Assembly: GCF_001949145.1 (NCBI RefSeq)
Contig: NW_019091368.1
Span: 3,631,296 to 3,695,295 of the forward strand
DNA from: Acanthaster planci
Lineage: Eukaryota; Echinodermata; Asteroidea; Valvatida; Acanthasteridae
Reading direction: 5' to 3'
Length of the DNA: 64,000 bases
Shown here: piece after piece, positions 23,701-36,255 of the stretch
Layout: the number at the start of each line of letters is the position of its first letter
How positions within the stretch are numbered: the stretch's first letter is position 1
Position numbers and translations under genes: made by a program
The notes under the pieces: model-generated
Database searches by the model: none
Seen by the model: only the letters and a program-made list of their open reading frames with translations
What the model was told of the DNA's origin: nothing

Positions 23701-26700
23701 AATTTTGAGTCATGTGTGGTCATTTTGATGCGGTTCACGTGCAGCACTACAAGTGGATTTACATGGTCACCTACATGGTGAAATACATGTACCGGTATGT
23801 TTGCCAACCCACTGAGACAGAACTGAGGCTGACCTGTTTTGGTTTTTTTTTTTCCTGACATTGCTTACTGAAAGAAATATTATTTTTTCCCTGTGGGAAA
23901 GATGTTTTGTTTATGGTCATGATTGAGACTTTTGACCTTTTATGGCCATCCTTTTGCGTTTTGAGAGGAAAATGGCATTGTCACAAAGGACCGGTAGCTT
24001 TGAATAATTAAAGACACCCGTGTAACCAAGTAACCGATGCATCGATTGGTTGATTGAGTAAACTGGATGATACTTCTAGCAACACCCTCCCAAAAGGAAA
24101 AGAATGAATTGCTTGATACGTTTGAAGATAATATGTACTTTCAAATACAAAGAGTACACCGGGATACATGTTATATCTCTGTTGAGTTTAGCGCGTGACA
24201 AACTGCCATCTCAGCTTTGCAAATGTCAGATTGCTGGGGGAATAGTTTCACATCCTGCAGAGAAGTCACGTACGCTGTAGCCGGGGACGAGGTGAGGCAA
24301 TGCATGGTAGTCGTTGGCTCAAGGCTACACTGTACCTCTCACTGCAAAGACTTGACACGTTGTGGCCCTGTGCAGCCAGCCACGTAACGTGCTGGGACAG
24401 TGAGCAAACGTGAATTTGCTGGCAGGAAATGAGTACCGTAAGCCCCAACCGTTGTGCAGGGGATCATTGCTTGTATTAAATTGTGTTCAGAGATTCTAAA
24501 AGTATTGTTGCCAGGGTTTGCCAACAGTCCAAAAAGTGCACTTTAAGAGTAAACAGCCTGCGATTGTCCACACTTCATAAAAATTTGCGTGATTGTGCAA
24601 TGTGTTAGGGCCATTACTAAGAGGCACATGGTGCCACAGTACTGGCAATTTGAGAATCAAAGTGTCAGTTCATCAGTGGAAAGTTTTCCCGAACGGTTTG
24701 CGTGATATGTCACTGATCAAGTGAGACATCCGTATCTTGCCCTCCTGATCGGGATCAGTGGTCAGTCTGTCTAATGTGATGAGGTCAGCTGACGGCCATG
24801 AACCAATCATTAGCCTTGGTATTTTTCTCCTGATGAACAACTCTCATCTGTTGGCAGGGTGAGCTCTTTCTGTGGAAAATGATTGATACCAAAACTTTTA
24901 GTAAATGAGTCGTTATATAAATTCAGGGACCAAAAGTGTGACATTTTGTGTAATTTGAGATGGGAATATCACTGAGATTGATTTCAAACTATTTCTATTT
25001 GTTTGGCAGGCAATTTGCATAAATTTGTCACACTTGGAAATTAGTGAATGTGTTCTGAACTCACAAAATTATATGTCAGATGTGACAAAAACACGAAAGA
25101 ATTAGACCCCTAATTTATAGAACGACCCAAATGGGTGGCAGGGAAAAGTGGAATAAAAAATGAAATAAAAAGGCCTGAAATGTGTCACTTTAAATGGATG
25201 CTTATTGAAGCAACGTCATGAGTTGTGTGACAATGCAGTTCCATATGGTTGACTTGACAGTGCCTAGCTTGAAAATTAATTGAACCATCATTTAAAACAA
25301 GAGTTAATATTTCACATATGTTATGATAATGTTGTGTTGTTTTACAAATTTGACTTGTGGGGCGTTAGTTTTTATTGGTCATCATTCCACTGACTTGTTC
25401 TGAGTCATCTCTACATGTATGAAAACCTTTAAAAAGGGTAGTTGTTTTCAACAAGGTGCAGCTGCATATTTGTCTTAAAAACAAAAATGAACAATAAACC
25501 ATGCACCATAGTCTGTTCCTGGGTGTGTGAATAGTGTACTTGCAATCTGCATACGTCACTGTTTGGCTTCTGTTAAGGGATGTAGTATTTAAAACAAATG
25601 GCTCTCCCAACAATTGTTTGACACTGATAGAAAATGTATGTTTTTTTTTCTTGAAAATTTAAGAACAGCATTCAGATTGCCGTGATTTCACAGGGTAAAT
25701 GTAACCATGTTTGCTTACTTCATGTGAGCTTGCCTTGTAATCGTTTGCCAACTCTGTTTTCATATTTTTGCAGATGCCATCATAATACCTTCAAATCTTC
25801 TCTTTAGAACAATTAGTCTGATTTATTGACCCCAGTCACCTTGTAAACCCAACATTTAACGTAAGTCTCACTCGAATGCATCACAGAATCTCTGTACAGA
25901 TCCATGTGCACCGTTTGTTTTGATGTCGGCACATTTGTCGACAGTGCAAGCAATCAGAGAGTCGTGTTTGGTTCAATTATTGATGAGGCCATCTTCTGTA
26001 ACAAGTCTGCACCTCTCCCGTCGGTGCTACTTAATTAATGTAGATTGAGCCTCAATTTAGAGGGGCTAATGACAGGCCCTCAACACACTGGAGCACTGGC
26101 CTCATCGAAACGCCATTTGGAGGGACCGTTTCCTGGAGTGTGTTAGTCCAAGCAGAAATTGCTGGATCATTGCTTGGGGAATGAAATATGTGCATATTTG
26201 ATAAGCGACATGGAACTGCGAGACGTGTACAATGTACATATTCCATACCCTTACTGTTCTGCTGTGACCATGGATATTCATGCGCGCGAATGCCTTTCTT
26301 CGTTTAATTTGGATGAAATCAGGGCAGTTTGGCCCGCGCAAGTGCCATTCCTTTACATGGGGGTTGATGTCCTCATTTTGCTGTTTCTGTGCAAAAGAAT
26401 TTGCATGCAGGACATGGCACAGTGCCAAATGTGGAAGGTTTGAGATTGGTAAGAAAAATAGGGCAGAATTGGGACAGATGTCAGTTTTCTGTCTGCCGAG
26501 GTAAATATGATAAGACTGTTATGAACAATAATGTGGCTTGAAACTGACATGCATCCCACAAGTACATTTACATGTATATATGTACACGTACATATTTACA
26601 GGTTTTTGTCAGGTTTTGCACTTGTTTTTGGTGTTTGCTGGGGGGGGATACTGCAAGTGTATTTTTTTTTTAAAGATCTATGTCCAGGTAGTATGAACAT

Positions 26701-27688
26701 GTAAGTAACCGGACTCAGGTTTAGTAAGTTTGGGAGAAAACGAGAAACCCATTTGGGTGAGACTTGATCAGTCGGCGTTTCTAATGTAATATAGATGGTC
26801 TGAAATACAGAAGAATTGTGAATGAAAATGTGCACGTACAACTCGCGTATACTCGGGTTTGTGTAATGCATTTAATGCATACCCCAGACCATATTACACT
26901 AAACACACATGTCATTATTTGCTTCAGTTTGTGAATGTTATTCCGTACAGTAGTACATCCGTGCATTGTGAAATAAATTAGTAATTTCACTGTCCTATTA
27001 ACCCTCTCACAATGTGGCTGTGACGACGACGTTGCCACGTCCACCTGCTGAGTATGTTCCCCTATTACACACATGCACGTATAGTGCTTGGGAATTTTAA
27101 TAAGCCAGCCATGTGCGTGCCCACATTGATTAAAGAACCTTGAGCTGGCGTAAATCGTGAGCTTGGGAACAGTCTGGCCATCTGGTTATATATATCGCTA
27201 CGCTGCCAACAGACCCAACACACCAGCCATTTACATAAAACAGCACACGGCCCACCTCTAATTGCCAATCGTTCCCCATATTTGGCAGGTCTTTGGAATT
27301 TGACCACACAAATGGCCTAATTGCAAAGGACTGCCATACTTGACACTTCGTATTGAGTGGTCACTGATAACTTGTACTGGATTGCACAGTTTGTCCAGAC
27401 TGACACAACTAGGATAGTGCCCATATAAAATTCGTGTGAATTCTGGGTTGTTATTGCTCGCTAGACCATTTCTTCATAAAGGCATTTTTGTCCTTAAATT
27501 TAATAGAACATGTAATAATTCAGGTTGAAAATATATTTGTTTACTTTTCAATACGGATTTACTAAATCTCCCAAGTTTCTCTCAGTTTCTCAAGCTTCTT
27601 TGTCTTTGATTTAGCTATGCATATTAAATTTGATTGATTTTGCCATGTAAAGATGTGAACAAATAAAGCACAAAGCAAATTGAGAATG

Positions 27689-27786
27689 GTTCCACAAAAG
27701 GTGTGGAGCAGAATATCAATTTGAGCATCTTCTGCTTCCACTAAAGGTGTGGAGCAGAATATATGTAGAATTTGAGCACCTTCAAG
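27689..27786. repeat. Short tandem duplication, period about 48
   Basis: AAAGGTGTGGAGCAGAATAT occurs twice, each time preceded by TTCCAC and followed within about 10 bases by TTTGAGCA(T/C)CTTC. The second copy has a small insertion (ATGTAG). No coding role is apparent. Confidence 0.8.
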
Positions 27787-28648
27787 TTTCCATCCTCATT
27801 TGCACATTGTATTGTAGTCCCCACTGTATATGTTTGGTATTGTGAAGATTACCTGGCGTTTCCCAAAATAATATCCTCACAACCCCCAACAACAGGTTCA
27901 TTTAAATGCTTGCCTTGCTATCTGAAGGTTCTCACTCACATGATGTCCCCGATGATCCGCTCTCCTGTGATCCCGTCAGCCATGTGCAAAAAAATCGGAC
28001 ACATTTATTGAACTGATGGTTTTGTCAAAAATGCCTACCGAACCATGACAAATGCTGGCGAGAGAATTACCCTTGCGCGTAAAGCGATCAATGTCATAAA
28101 TGTGCCACACGCACACACTCTGAGCAGAAATGACGGAATTAACTTACGTGACCCCCCTCCCAATCTCATTGCTGTCACATTTTGAGTATGAGATTAGGAG
28201 TACATTGAATTAGAAGCTGTAGATTGCTTCGTGGCTTGTAAGCTCAGAGCATGAGCTAAAGAGGGCACTGTCTAATAGATAAAGAAGTGCTCATGTTAAA
28301 GCACACTTGCACTGTTGGTTTGTTTACCGTACGGTACCATGCAAGACAAGACATGTGTATGTGTCATACACGTGTCGTACTTCCTTCAGCTTTTACATTT
28401 CTATAGACTACCAAAGAACAACATTTAACAAAGGACTGACCATTGCAGACAGGAAAAATCTTTCACCCCTTTTTCTATCCTGTATGGTAAAGTGAAACAT
28501 GTACTGTACTGGCATTGTGAATCGCATGTGCATGTACACACTGGGCATGTTGACTGTTTTCTATGATGCACTACGGCCAGATACCTTCCAGAATCTTCTG
28601 AAATCTTCCCACACTGGAAATCTTCTTCACTCTGGAAACCAGTGGGAA

Positions 28649-28994
28649 GCGACTTAATACTAGCCCGTGAAACCTGGTGCGCTACTTTTTTTCAGTAGNN
28701 NNNNNNNNNNNNNNNNNNNNNNNNNNNNNNNNNNNNNNNNNNNNNNNNNNNNNNNNNNNNNNNNNNNNNNNNNNNNNNNNNNNNNNNNNNNNNNNNNNNN
28801 NNNNNNNNNNNNNNNNNNNNNNNNNNNNNNNNNNNNNNNNNNNNNNNNNNNNNNNNNNNNNNNNNNNNNNNNNNNNNNNNNNNNNNNNNNNNNNNNNNNN
28901 NNNNNNNNNNNNNNNNNNNNNNNNNNNNNNNNNNNNNNNNNNNNNNNNNNNNNNNNNNNNNNAGACCAAGTTTCACGGATTAGTATATAGTCAC
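28649..28994. mobile_element. Inverted-repeat element interrupted by an assembly gap
   Basis: The sequence left of the gap (28649-28678, including CCCGTGAAACCTGGT) and right of the gap (28965-28994, including ACCAAGTTTCACGG) are reverse complements at about 24 of 30 positions. A CCAGTGG motif lies further out on both sides. The gap therefore sits inside a terminal-inverted-repeat or foldback element whose centre was not assembled. The superfamily is unknown. Confidence 0.65.
28699..28962. other. Assembly gap (264 N)
   Basis: A run of N of fixed length. Open frames that appear to cross it are artefacts. Confidence 1.
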
Positions 28995-31366
28995 TTTCAA
29001 ACCAGTGGACTATATGTAGGTTACGTATACATGTACTTAAACTCTCCTGCACATATACATGTACATGTACGAGTATGTTGTAATCCAATATCTTGTCTGA
29101 AAATTTTTTACAGGTGTGATCTTTTTGTTTTTGTTTGTTTACCTTTGGGGGGTGAGTTGGTGTTTTTGTGTTGAATGCTGGAACTGATGAATTGAACCTA
29201 ACCTCAAGTTGCTGTGTAAATCACATAGAATCTTAGCTAGCCTTTACTATGCCTTCGACCTGGTTACAGCTAATAACGGATGATTTCTGTCCATCTGTTG
29301 CACACATGTACCGCCCATCAGCTGCCCTTGAAGCTCCTCCCCCTCCATTCATGGGCTATAATTCCCTTGCAACAGTGGAAATTCGTCGCGCTGTTGCCCA
29401 CCCTCAAGATCACTGGTAATTCAGAAAAATGGAAGCCAAGTTTTGCTCAGAAACTGAAAGTGGAGGTAACAGGTGATACCATCATCGTTTGTTTCCAATT
29501 TCATGAAAAAACCTTTTGCTCGTGAATGGCAGATGAATTATTTATGAATAATAATGGGGGTCAGTAAAAGCATGAAGAATTTCCACTTTGCATGGAATCG
29601 CCCCTGTAAAACTGTAACTATTGACTCTTCTTATGTCGAGGCCGTGGGATCTGCCTTTAAAATGTCATATAAGGCTAGGTTTCCACAGACGTCCCATCAT
29701 AAATCTGGTTGGCATTATCATTGGATTCCTGTCATGTACTAGGCCTGCTAGCAGGTGCCATCCTAAACACGAGAGGTGTGATGCGCCAACGTGCCCGTCG
29801 CTTCAGCGGCAGCTCCCTCCGAGTATCCCGTGATGCCTCTGTTAATTAATTCCCCGTCTGTCGACTGACAAGCTTGCTCGTTTCAGCCTTCCCCCTCTCC
29901 CTTGTTGGCGATGTCCATATTAACCCTATCCAGATGCTGTGTTCATTTATTCTCAGAGTTCTTGTACTGGGTACGTGCATGGACGCAAGGAATTTTAAAG
30001 ATGAGAAGTGGGGCTCGTACAGTCTGCTTAAACTGGGTAGATTTGTGGCATTAATTGGCTTTGGTGGATCCAGGAAGTGGCTGATGAGGGCCATGTCCCC
30101 CCCCAAAAAAGGAGCAAAAGTAATTTGCTTTTTGAAATGTATTGAAAGGCCACAAGTTTCAATTGAAAATTTTTCTTCCTTTTAAATGGAAGTAAAAGCC
30201 CCAAATTTAGCCTCACTCCTCAAACAAGTCAGAAAAGGTCATATACAAAGTTTTCCTTTTTCGGCCCCGAAAAAAAATTTTGGCAGCCCCCCCAATTGGT
30301 TGTGGATCTGCCTTTGCTCATTAGTGCATCAAGACTGTCAGACCCGATGGGTTCGGAAAGGATGAATATTCACGAGTTTAAAGGACTGAAGACACAGGAC
30401 AGAAATTCTTGTACTCAAAAATGTTGAACTAAAAAAACCGAAACCCCAATTTCTAAATCCTGAGGCACATTTGCAGCAAATCAGTGGTACCGGTATATTC
30501 TTCACAGTTAAACTTTCAAGGGGCATAAATTTCGTTCTGAGCTATTAGCTAAATTGTCTTGACAGATTTTGTAAGAATCCACAGGGCAATATTACGGGTA
30601 CAATGTACATTTCTTTCAAGAAGTAGTGATGTTACCAATGTGGATGGGGGCACAGACAAATCCAGCAACATTTCCCTGGAATTCTCCATGGTCCCCGTTT
30701 ATGACAGAGACCATTGTGTTGGGTTTTGTGGGGAGTGACTTTCGCAGAACAGTGGCTCCACACACTAGTTGTCACAATGCTTTCACCTCTCGTGCAGGCC
30801 ATGGCAACTGACCAGTGATGGCATCACCATGGATACCGGATTTATCTGTTAAGAAGGCCGGTGGGTTTTTATTAAATTTGCTTCCACGAGCCTTGAAGCA
30901 CATGTGACCCAAGCCAGTGCATACAACCTGAGGTTGTATCTTCACAGGGCTTATGTGACTGAATACACGCAAAACCAGTGCCTATTTTGCTGAAGCATAA
31001 TGTTACAAGTTGCGTTGTGAAAGATTATGACAGTTCCATACATGTACATGCATAGCGTGAACTTGAGGCATGCTCGACCACTTGCATGTATAGTGATGTC
31101 AGTTTTTCTGGCAGAAAGACATTATTTTTGAAAAAGCAGTTTGTCAGCCTACTTTTCAAATCAATCCAAGTGCCACAAATGTGTGACCCTATGAAGTCAG
31201 TTAAAAATAGACCATTCTGTACATTATTTTTCACCCTTATATAGTGTGGCAACTCTTTTTAGGCCCTGTCTTAGAATACTGCATGCTGCGATGACCATTC
31301 ATGTACAGCCGGCCACGTTGTGCACATCTCGCAGTCTGCCTCCACAAACATGGCCGACATTGTGTC

Positions 31367-31450
31367 CAGGGCCCAATTTCACATGCTGCTTAGCAGTTAA
31401 TAACAGAAAAATCATGCTAACTTTTGCAGAAAAATTTGCCAGTCTGAAGC
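31367..31450. mobile_element. Partial copy of the GGGCCCAATTTCA-ended MITE
   Basis: CAGGGCCCAATTTCACATGC followed by TGCTTAGCAG matches the terminal inverted repeat of the element at 33096-33353. The body (including AATCATGCTAACTTTTGCAG) has the same AT-rich character. The opposite end could not be located, so its limit here is approximate. Confidence 0.6.
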
Positions 31451-33095
31451 ACTAGATGTGGCAGTGCTTGACATGGTTGTGCCAATGATTGTGCACGCAC
31501 AGAGGTTTCTGTTGTTACGTTACTAAGTTGAGGTACATTTTTCTTCCAAGGTTAACTTGCTTTTAGCTGTGCTTACTGCTTATGGTCTCCATGAAATCCG
31601 TTAGCTCTGTAAGCGTGAAATCATGTGCTAAGCAACACGTGCATTGTCCCCACACATTTGGAACATTTGTGGCTATGCATCCTTGAGACCCATAGCAAGC
31701 TTCATGATTTAAATCATAACCCCTCGTCAGTCCCTGTGAAACTGTTTTGCCAAATTGCATGTCCTCTTATGGTTGTTAACTCAGTAGCATCCAACGGGGG
31801 GGAGGGAGACGTCGGTTGGTTTTTGTTGGTGGTAAGTTTTTTTTTTCATGTTGGATTCAGGCAGGTTTGTCTCGAGGTGAGTTTGGATTAAAAAGATATG
31901 TGCGTAAATTTAAAGGGGTTAGCGTTGATGATATTATGTCTTGGTGAACACTCCTCAAAAGACGTACATAAGAATGAAAAGTGACAAATTGTCTTTTAAA
32001 ATTGTGATGATTTCTGCTACATGGACGTGAACGTAAGTCTTATTGTGATTAGCCAATTAGGAAAAGTGGCATTCATGATGACCATTCGTTCGTATATCAG
32101 TGCTAACGATGACTCGCCGACCAAGGGTGACTGCCCGTTGTGGGCCTTGATGTCACTCACCTTTCATACGTGCCGAACCTCATAGGAAAGCTGAAAGTTA
32201 GCTTTAAGAAGTGAGGGTTTGCTGTGAGTCATTGACTTTGATGTCTACTCAGGGGTGGGTCCAGGAAGGAAATTTTCCAGGGGGAGGGTGGGCAGGCCAG
32301 AGATTTTTTTTTCTTTTGGGGGGGACTGGCGGAAACGATGATGAAACATTACATCACATACATTGTTTACAATGGTATTAGTGCACTTTTGTTAATTCAA
32401 TTATTTTCCCAATTTTGTACCTTTATTTTTAGGAGCAGGGTTTTTTCTGACCCCCAACTCCCCCCCCCCGATCCGTGCCTGCGATTGAAAATCAAATTTT
32501 AGGAAAATTTGGAATGACGTTGATGTCAAAGAGAGACACGATTCCCACATTATATACTTGCAGCATAAACACAGGTATAAGTTCACTTTAAATTGAAAGA
32601 GCTCATCGAGAAAACTTTTGGCTCTTTAAGAAGAAGGGAGGGAGAGTTAAGGATTGATATCCAGGCCGGATGTATGCAGACTTACTGTCATTGAATATTC
32701 ACATGTTCAACCATCCAGTTGAGGCAATATTAGTTGAACTGAAATCTCTCATATTTGCATATACCAATGGCATATGCATCAGCTGCTTCAAATCTTACAA
32801 AGCTTTAAAAAGGCAGTCGTGTATAGAACAAAATAATTTAATTTTCTCATTTGATTGATTTTAACTACCCATTATTCAATTCCAAAAATATGAAAATTCA
32901 ATAATAACGGGAACATCCAATTATTTGAATATTCATCACAGCCCTGAAGGTTGCCAGCTAATCATGTACGGTGCATCTGACTGTCACCCAGTCGATTCAT
33001 GTCCACTAAATACAGAACTAGAAACTCAGCTTCCCCCAGCCTGTTGTTTTTTTTGTCAAACACTTTTTGCTTCCAGCCTTTGTTGTCTTTGCAGC

Positions 33096-33353
33096 CTGCT
33101 TGGCCCAATTTCTTGGCGCTGCTTACAGCAGAGTTCTGCAGGTACGATCTCCATTCTGCGCTAACCGCGCAAGCAGAAAAATTCTGCGCTAACCCCTTAA
33201 GCATAGAATCCTTAGTTACGGCATGTACGCATGTGCGTAAGTCAAAATTCTTCGCTAACTCATGACATATTTTCGCCGCAAGCACAAAATTTCCTGCTAC
33301 AGGAAGTGCCGATTTTTCACTTGCGGTAAGCAGCGCTGTGAAATTGGGCCCTG
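33096..33353. mobile_element. MITE with GGGCCCAATTTCACAGCGCTGCTTA-type terminal inverted repeats
   Basis: The left end reads GGCCCAATTTCTTGGCGCTG then CTTACAGC. The right end is GCGGTAAGCAGCGCTG followed by TGAAATTGGGCCCTG, giving inverted termini of about 25-30 bp around a 258-bp body that repeats GCGCTAACC and GCAAGCACAAAAT-like words. The outer CAGGG is typical of hAT-superfamily termini, but no clear 8-bp target duplication was found, so the class is inferred. Confidence 0.75.
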
Positions 33354-36115
33354 TTTTTTTGCCTCACAGTGCCTTACAATTTGTGTCTGGTCCCCTGATC
33401 CCAAAGCTGTGAACTGTATGCTTGTAGATATTACATGGAAGCCCTCGTAATCAGCATCACAGATTATGTGCACAAGAGGATGTCAAAGTCCTCATATTGA
33501 CTTCTTGCATCACAGTCCTTCATTTAACAATTTATCGTTGAAAAATCAATGCGTTCCCACTTCAATACCAGACGTGCAAAGGTGTACGGGTGTTCAATAA
33601 ATAAATGATGATTCGGTCTGGAATCTTGACACTGTTGGCTCTTACGCAACCACGATTGCGTTGTTACCACTGGGAATTTTGTGATGATGCCCTTGTGAAA
33701 TCAGTCTTGTCAGATTTTCAAAAGGCATTTTAGGGATGTTTCCCATGTAGAATTCAGCCTCTTACGTTTGATTTTTGTTTCCCCCTCTTCTGTTGTTTTA
33801 GGTTAGAACCAAACATGTATGAAATATTTTGACATCATTGTTGTCAATTTTATTGTGGTGCACTGGGGCATAGACAACTTGAAAATATCAGGATAACAAT
33901 CTGCCTCGGGAAAAACCATGTTGCTTTTTCTGCTCCAAGCAGAATAAATTGGGGACAGCCTAACAATTGCTATTTACAAAGTCACAGACGCCTGTGCTAG
34001 CCACAATATAAGGTTACCGTAGTAACAATCCAGTGCATCACGTTTTGCCGTAATAGGCCCATTATTGTTGCATTACTAGTCTTGAAATTGCTCGCACGCA
34101 ATAATGAAATTCAGTCGGTGCGACTTTGATAATCCAAATAATGCCACAACACCTACACGTACATATGCAAGTGGTTACATGTACATGCAAGTGGGTACAT
34201 GAACATATTCACAGTTCATTGTAGTACGCAGCAGTCATTGTGGAAATCATCTCCTACAGATCTAATAGCAGTTGCCAATTTGCAGTGTGCAGTAGATCCG
34301 TCCGTTTGCGCATTCAGAGTAGCTGCTTGTTGTTAATCGTGCAGAGTGAGGCGAATGCTGCAGATGTAAATTTTGATGCCGAATTTAAGTCACTTGAAAC
34401 CAGCATTGGTTGTACATGTGTCTACATGTATATCCAAATAGTGGTAGTGACGTAGTGATATGGTGGTTTGGGGGGCCTCCAACTTCCCCACGAAGCCCCT
34501 TCCCCGGGTGGAAAAAAAATTGTGAAAAAAGAAAAGAGGTGCAAAGCCAAAAGTACTTTGTAAAATGTCATGTTTTTCTGTCATTCTGCCAGAAATGAAC
34601 ATGAATGGCACCCCAGCACTACGCCTGTAGATGTCCAGCCCCCTATCACCCCTCCTGTGAGTTTTTCCTATAGCCATATGAATTCCAGGGAATATTTTAT
34701 GCTCCACGGTTTCCCAGGAGAAATTTGTTGATATACATGTACATGTTTGCTACTGCCTCGAGGAAATAACAAGAATTTCCTTTTGGGCTATTTACTTGTG
34801 CTGTTCAGTTTCTTTGGGGCAAATGATGATGTTTTTTAAACCGTTTTGTTGTGAAGAGGTTGAACCGTCATTGCCTGCTGCAAGTGCAGTTGCCCCGTTG
34901 ATAGAGTCGGCCAAGCCGCAGCATCAAAGAAATCACCTCTTAGAGAAAAAAAAATGAAAACATTTTTGTTTTGATGGTAAAAAAGGTCAAAAAAGCACTT
35001 CATCTCCAATTGTAGTTAGGCTGTTTCACGGGGACTCAATGTCACAAAGATTGAGATGGTATCATTGCTTTGTCCACACACCATAATGGGTCGTCCCAGT
35101 GTGTTTGTCCCCGGTTCCTGTGACGTCAATCCTTATATTTCCCAGCTTTTTTTGTTTTGTTTTAAGGCAACCCTCGCTAGGGACTGCGTCATTTCGTGCT
35201 CTTTGCGCTCAAAGCGTGTCACAAACAGGAGCATGGGCTATATAGTCACCTGTCGGAAATGATTGCAGAGGGACTGGCGGAAACAAACCAAAAAAAGAAA
35301 GGATGATTTAATAACGGGGATTGTTGACCTGTGTTGGTCAAGCAACAATTTGATCGTCTGAGGCTCTGGAAATGCCAGCTTCCCCTGTGTTTTGACGGTT
35401 GTTGGTCGTGAGCAGCGATGCCGTTTTGTTTTTGAGTGGCTGGATTTCAGCCTCACTTTATAAAGCAAATGACAGAAAACTTACTTGGAGATTAACAACC
35501 TTTTCAAGAGAAGCAGTGATAGCTTTTTGATGAGCAACAAAAACTGGAAGCAAACAACTTTCTAAAGAGCAAATTTTCAGGAGAGAATTTTTTAAAAAGA
35601 AAAGGGGGTGTTTTAGATTGAAATACTCTATATTAACACGCCAGTAAAATTCCAGCCACATTTGACAGCTGTTGATTACTGAAATTTGTCCTTCATCAGG
35701 AGAAGAAAACTAGACAAGTTTAACTGAGGCTGGTTTTTAAACCTAACCTGTAATTGTTTCTCTGAAATCTTGACAGTTTTTGTTACGTCTCAATTCCTTA
35801 TGTTAGTGCTACAGTACATTTTGTTTTGTGAACAAATCTGAACTTTCTGAAGCTATAGAGTTCAGCTGTTCAGACAGATTGATTCTCTTGAAGCCGACGG
35901 TGATGGTGGTGGTAATGGTGGGGAGGGGGTGATGCCGAAATGGAGAAACGTTCCAGAATATTTTGCAAGCATACTGTACATCCGCTGATGGGGACCGGGG
36001 AGTTGGTTACCAAAAAATGGAAAGGCTCTTTTCTACATCACCCCCGACCATTTAAAAGAAGTCTTAATGTACATGTGGGGTTTACATGTAATCCCTTTGC
36101 AGTGCTTCAGTTTGT

Positions 36116-36124
36116 TTCCTTAAC
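36116..36124 (+). promoter_or_regulatory. U12-type branch site TTCCTTAAC
   Basis: A perfect match to the minor-spliceosome branch-point consensus. It lies about 26 bases upstream of the intron-terminal AC at 36148-36149, somewhat further than usual for this intron class. A CAG at 36125-36127 is too close to the branch adenosine, and its use would put the PFEY exon out of frame. Confidence 0.88.
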
Positions 36125-36149
36125 CAGTTTCATTTTTGTCCTTCGCCAC

Positions 36150-36255
36150 GCCGTTTGAGTACCTTATTCTGCTGACTATATTTGCCAACTGTTTTGCACT
36201 TGCCATCTACACACCGTTCCCCCATGAAGACACCAACACCACTAACAAGAACCTG
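36150..36255 (+). CDS. CACNA1: Cav1 alpha-1 exon: segment IS1
   Basis: The exon completes the Lys codon of VEWK and encodes 35 more residues, from [20 protein letters not shown] through [15 protein letters not shown], up to the donor GTGAGT. Human CACNA1C exon 3 also encodes exactly 35 residues ([20 protein letters not shown] and so on) and ends at the same Asn-Leu. The hydrophobic stretch is transmembrane segment S1 of domain I. The following acidic, Asn-rich segment is the extracellular S1-S2 loop and carries the glycosylation sequon NTT. The acceptor is the non-canonical AC of the U12-type intron. This segment belongs to the voltage-sensor module of a plasma-membrane calcium channel. Confidence 0.96.

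Larger units (their letters stand above)
11515..36149 (+). other. Cav1 U12-type AT-AC intron, 24.6 kb
   Basis: This is the largest intron in the window, separating the N-terminal exon from segment IS1. It starts ATATCC and ends CCAC. Inside are an RFX X-box (18866), a TACATG-rich palindromic array (20721-20783), a short tandem duplication (27689-27786), an assembly gap within an inverted repeat (28649-28994) and MITE-like pieces at 31367 and 33096. No exon of another gene was recognised on either strand. Open frames of up to 164 codons occur (for example 13941-14435, minus), but without a recognisable domain or splice structure. The stretch 16270-16800 is less repetitive than its surroundings and is a candidate regulatory region, which is inference only. 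Confidence 0.85.

Noticed and set aside
28660-29174. Open frames of up to 165 codons around 28.7-29.1 kb
   Set aside because: They cross the N gap and consist mostly of undetermined residues.
36125-36127. CAG as the acceptor for the IS1 exon
   Set aside because: It lies only a few bases from the branch adenosine, and using it would put the PFEY sequence out of frame with a stop. The AC at 36148-36149 restores WKPFE.
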